The notes under the pieces are model-generated. The model made no database searches, had not been told where the DNA came from, and saw nothing but the letters and a program-made list of their open reading frames with translations. From Actinacidiphila fildesensis (GTDB taxonomy: Bacteria; Actinomycetota; Actinomycetes; Streptomycetales; Streptomycetaceae): DNA of 64,000 bases. Each line of letters opens with the position of its first letter. Position 1 is the first letter of the stretch. Below are positions 61,736 through 64,000 of this stretch, piece by piece. A program made the position numbers and the translations under genes. The stretch is from NCBI RefSeq assembly GCF_042652185.1, contig NZ_JBHSIX010000004.1, one strand, 5' to 3'.

Positions 61736-63049
61736 GTGCTCACCGCGTTCGCCCAGGCGTTCAAAACGCCTGACCTGCGCAAGAAGCTGCTGTTCACGCT
61801 GGGCATCATGGTGCTGTTCCGGCTCGGGGCGCACGTCCCGGTGCCAGGGGTGGACTACAAGGTCGTCAACGCGTGCATCAAGGACGCGGGCGGCGGGCAG
61901 GGCCTCTTCAGCCTGGTCAACCTCTTCAGCGGTGGTGCACTGCTCCAGCTGACCATCTTCGCGCTCGGGATCATGCCGTACATCACGGCGAGCATCATCC
62001 TGCAGCTGCTGACCGTGGTGATCCCACGCCTCGAAGCCCTCAAGAAGGAGGGCCAGGCGGGCACCGCGAAGATCACGCAGTACACCCGATACCTGACCGT
62101 GGCGCTGGCGATCCTGCAGGGCACCGGCCTGGTGGCCACCGCCCGCGGCGGCAGCCTCTTCTCCAGCTGCACCCAGCGCTACGACATCATCTCCAGCAAG
62201 TCGATCTTCACCACCGTCACGATGGTGGTCACGATGACCGCCGGTACCGTGATGATCATGTGGCTCGGCGAGCTGATCACCGACCGCGGCATCGGCAACG
62301 GTATGTCGATCCTGATGTTCGTCTCGATCGCGGCCGGCTTCCCGGGCGCCCTGTGGTCCATCAAGAGCTCCGGCAAGATCATGGGCGGCTGGTTCGAGTT
62401 CTTCATCGTCATCCTGATCGGCCTGGTGATGGTGGCCCTTGTGGTCTTCGTCGAACAGGCGCAACGCAGGATCCCGGTGCAGTACGCGAAGCGCATGATC
62501 GGCCGGCGGTCCTACGGCGGAACGTCCACGTATATCCCGCTCAAGGTGAACCAGGCGGGTGTGATTCCCGTCATCTTCGCCTCGTCGTTGCTCTACATTC
62601 CGGCCCTCGTCGTTCAGTTCAGCGGGTCGACAGCACCGTGGGCCCAGTGGGTCAGCGTCAACCTGACCAAGGGCGATCACCCCGCCTACCTGGCCGCTTA
62701 CTTCCTGCTGATCGTCTTCTTCGCCTTCTTCTACGTCGCGATCTCGTTCAACCCCGAGGAAGTCGCCGACAATATGAAGAAGTATGGTGGCTTCATCCCG
62801 GGCATCCGGGCCGGTCGACCTACTGCTGAATACCTGAGCTACGTGTTGAACAGGATCACGTGGCCGGGATCGCTGTATCTGGGGCTCATCGCTCTCGTTC
62901 CCACCGTTGCCATCGCCTTGTTCAACGGCAGCACCAACTTCCCGTTCGGCGGGACCAGCATCCTGATCATCGTGGGTGTCGGCCTGGAGACCGTGAAGCA
63001 GATCGAGAGCCAGCTCCAGCAGCGCAACTACGAAGGGTTCCTCCGCTGA
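61736..63049 (+). CDS. secY: Preprotein translocase subunit SecY
   Basis: SecY (437 aa), the protein-conducting channel of the Sec system with ten helices. The N-terminal FKTPDLRKKLLFTLGIMVLF and the signature around LGIMPYITASIILQLLTVVI are intact, as is the late loop YSYVLN-type region. GTG 61736 follows GCAGGAGG. Its stop overlaps the adk ATG (TGATG). Confidence 0.97.
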   Translation: MLTAFAQAFKTPDLRKKLLFTLGIMVLFRLGAHVPVPGVDYKVVNACIKDAGGGQGLFSLVNLFSGGALLQLTIFALGIMPYITASIILQLLTVVIPRLEALKKEGQAGTAKITQYTRYLTVALAILQGTGLVATARGGSLFSSCTQRYDIISSKSIFTTVTMVVTMTAGTVMIMWLGELITDRGIGNGMSILMFVSIAAGFPGALWSIKSSGKIMGGWFEFFIVILIGLVMVALVVFVEQAQRRIPVQYAKRMIGRRSYGGTSTYIPLKVNQAGVIPVIFASSLLYIPALVVQFSGSTAPWAQWVSVNLTKGDHPAYLAAYFLLIVFFAFFYVAISFNPEEVADNMKKYGGFIPGIRAGRPTAEYLSYVLNRITWPGSLYLGLIALVPTVAIALFNGSTNFPFGGTSILIIVGVGLETVKQIESQLQQRNYEGFLR

Positions 63050-63708
63050 TGCGAATCGTCCTCGTCGGGCCGCCTGGGGCCGGCAAGGGTACGCAGGCTG
63101 CGTTCCTCGCCAAGAACCTGTCGATCCCGCACATCTCGACGGGCGACCTCTTCCGCGCGAACATCAGCCAGGGCACCGCCCTGGGCAAGCAGGCGAAGTC
63201 CTACATGGACGCCGGCAACCTGGTGCCCGACGAAGTGACCATCGGGATGGCGAAGGACCGGCTCGACGAGCCGGACACCGAGGGCGGCTTCCTGCTCGAC
63301 GGTTTCCCGCGCAACGTCCACCAGGCCGAGGCGCTCGACGCCTTCCTGGTCGAGCGCGGTATCGCGCTCGACGGGGTCCTGGACCTGGAGGTCCCGGAGG
63401 ACGAGGTCGTCAAGCGCATCGCCGGCCGGCGCACCTGCCGCAAGGACACGGCGCACACGTTCCACATCACGTACAAGAAGCCCGAGGTCGAGGGTGTGTG
63501 CGACGAGTGCGGCGGCGAGCTCTACCAGCGTGACGACGACTCCGAGGCGACCGTGCGCAACCGCCTCGCCGTCTATCACCGGGAGACCGAGCCGATCATC
63601 GACTACTACCGGCAGCAGGACCTGGTGGCGACGATCTCGGCGCTCGGTCCGGTCGCGGAAGTCACCCAGCGGGCGATGGACGCACTGAAGAGCAACAAGA
63701 GCGCGTAG
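63049..63708 (+). CDS. adk: Adenylate kinase
   Basis: Adk (219 aa) balances AMP, ADP and ATP. The P-loop GPPGAGKGTQA is at residues 7-17, and DGFPRNVHQAEAL follows. The LID has CRKD and CDEC: one of the four usual zinc ligands is Asp in place of Cys, a form seen in actinobacterial enzymes. The start overlaps secY. map follows after 90 bases. Confidence 0.96.
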   Translation: MRIVLVGPPGAGKGTQAAFLAKNLSIPHISTGDLFRANISQGTALGKQAKSYMDAGNLVPDEVTIGMAKDRLDEPDTEGGFLLDGFPRNVHQAEALDAFLVERGIALDGVLDLEVPEDEVVKRIAGRRTCRKDTAHTFHITYKKPEVEGVCDECGGELYQRDDDSEATVRNRLAVYHRETEPIIDYYRQQDLVATISALGPVAEVTQRAMDALKSNKSA

Positions 63709-63727
63709 TACCCACACGTACACAGGT

Positions 63728-63758
63728 CGGCCGCGGTGCCCAGGTGGCACCGCGGCCG
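63728..63758 (+). terminator. Hairpin between adk and map
   Basis: CGGCCGCGGTGCC pairs perfectly with GGCACCGCGGCCG around CAGGT, followed by TACTGTTT. Confidence 0.75.
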
Positions 63759-63798
63759 TACTGTTTGAGTGACGACTTTTTCAGAGAGGGCCACAGGC

Positions 63799-64000
63799 AT
63801 GGTCGAGATCAAGACCCCGGAGCAGATCGCCAAGATGCGCGAGGCGGGGTTGGTCGTCGCGGCCATCCACCGGGCGTGCGGCGAGGCCGCGGTTCCGGGC
63901 GTGAGCACCAAGGAGCTCGACGAGATCGCCGCGAAGGTGATCGCCGAGCACGGTGCCAAGCCGAACTTCCTCGGGTACGGCGGCTTCACCGGCAACATCT
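63799..64000 (+). CDS. map: Methionine aminopeptidase, 5' part only
   Basis: The first 67 residues of a type I methionine aminopeptidase (MVEIKTPEQIAKMREAGLVV and PNFLGYGGFTGNI), which removes N-terminal Met from new proteins. The metal-binding residues lie beyond the window edge. ATG 63799 is preceded by GAGAGGGCC. It follows adk in the usual secY-adk-map order. Confidence 0.93.
   Translation, partial: MVEIKTPEQIAKMREAGLVVAAIHRACGEAAVPGVSTKELDEIAAKVIAEHGAKPNFLGYGGFTGNI

Overview
The window is high-GC actinobacterial DNA, almost certainly from a Streptomyces or close relative. The evidence is strong G/C bias at third codon positions, many GTG/TTG starts, apparent leaderless promoters, and gene order typical of the Streptomyces core chromosome: nuo, htpX, tRNA-Tyr, rpmG, MaoC pair, murB, secE-nusG, rplKAJL, rpoBC, rpsLG-fusA-tuf, S10-spc, secY-adk-map. 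Assignment is by sequence recognition; no database search was run.

Layout. (1) 1-7184: the end of a complex I operon, nuoH(partial)-I-J-K-L-M-N, with mostly overlapping stop/start codons. (2) 7302-8551: htpX and a YccF-type membrane protein. (3) 8578-11215: a PhyH-type dioxygenase operon divergent from an AraC regulator, then yajQ. (4) 11401-14676: tRNA-Tyr followed by an accessory block of unknown ORFs, a broken regulator fragment, and at its far end a short copy of the tRNA 3' end plus a strong terminator; this looks like the scar of an integrated element. (5) 14706-27238: an NAD(P)-binding protein, a cytosine-deaminase-like protein that has lost key active-site residues, tRNA-Thr, tRNA-Met, rpmG, two MaoC hydratase-type genes, a TetR/MFS efflux pair sharing an operator, murB, a membrane protein, LtrA, adenosine deaminase, an aspartate-type aminotransferase and tRNA-Trp. 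(6) 27336-44795: secE-nusG, rplK-rplA, rplJ-rplL with a long leader, rpoB-rpoC, a DUF1707-type membrane protein, and rpsL-rpsG-fusA-tuf. (7) 44806-51222: a 165-bp near-palindrome after tuf, then an accessory set of a Tat/lipoprotein PIG-L deacetylase, an MFS transporter, an anchored beta-propeller-like protein and a dimethylformamidase-like lipoprotein. (8) 51340-64000: the S10 and spc ribosomal operons through secY, adk and the start of map.

Most of the window is housekeeping. Points of interest are a nearly identical hairpin in the rpsL and rpsJ leaders, the envelope gene set between tuf and rpsJ, the degenerate deaminase, the tRNA-Tyr scar, the post-tuf palindrome, and several genes with a TANNNT box 6-7 bases before the start codon, indicating leaderless mRNAs.
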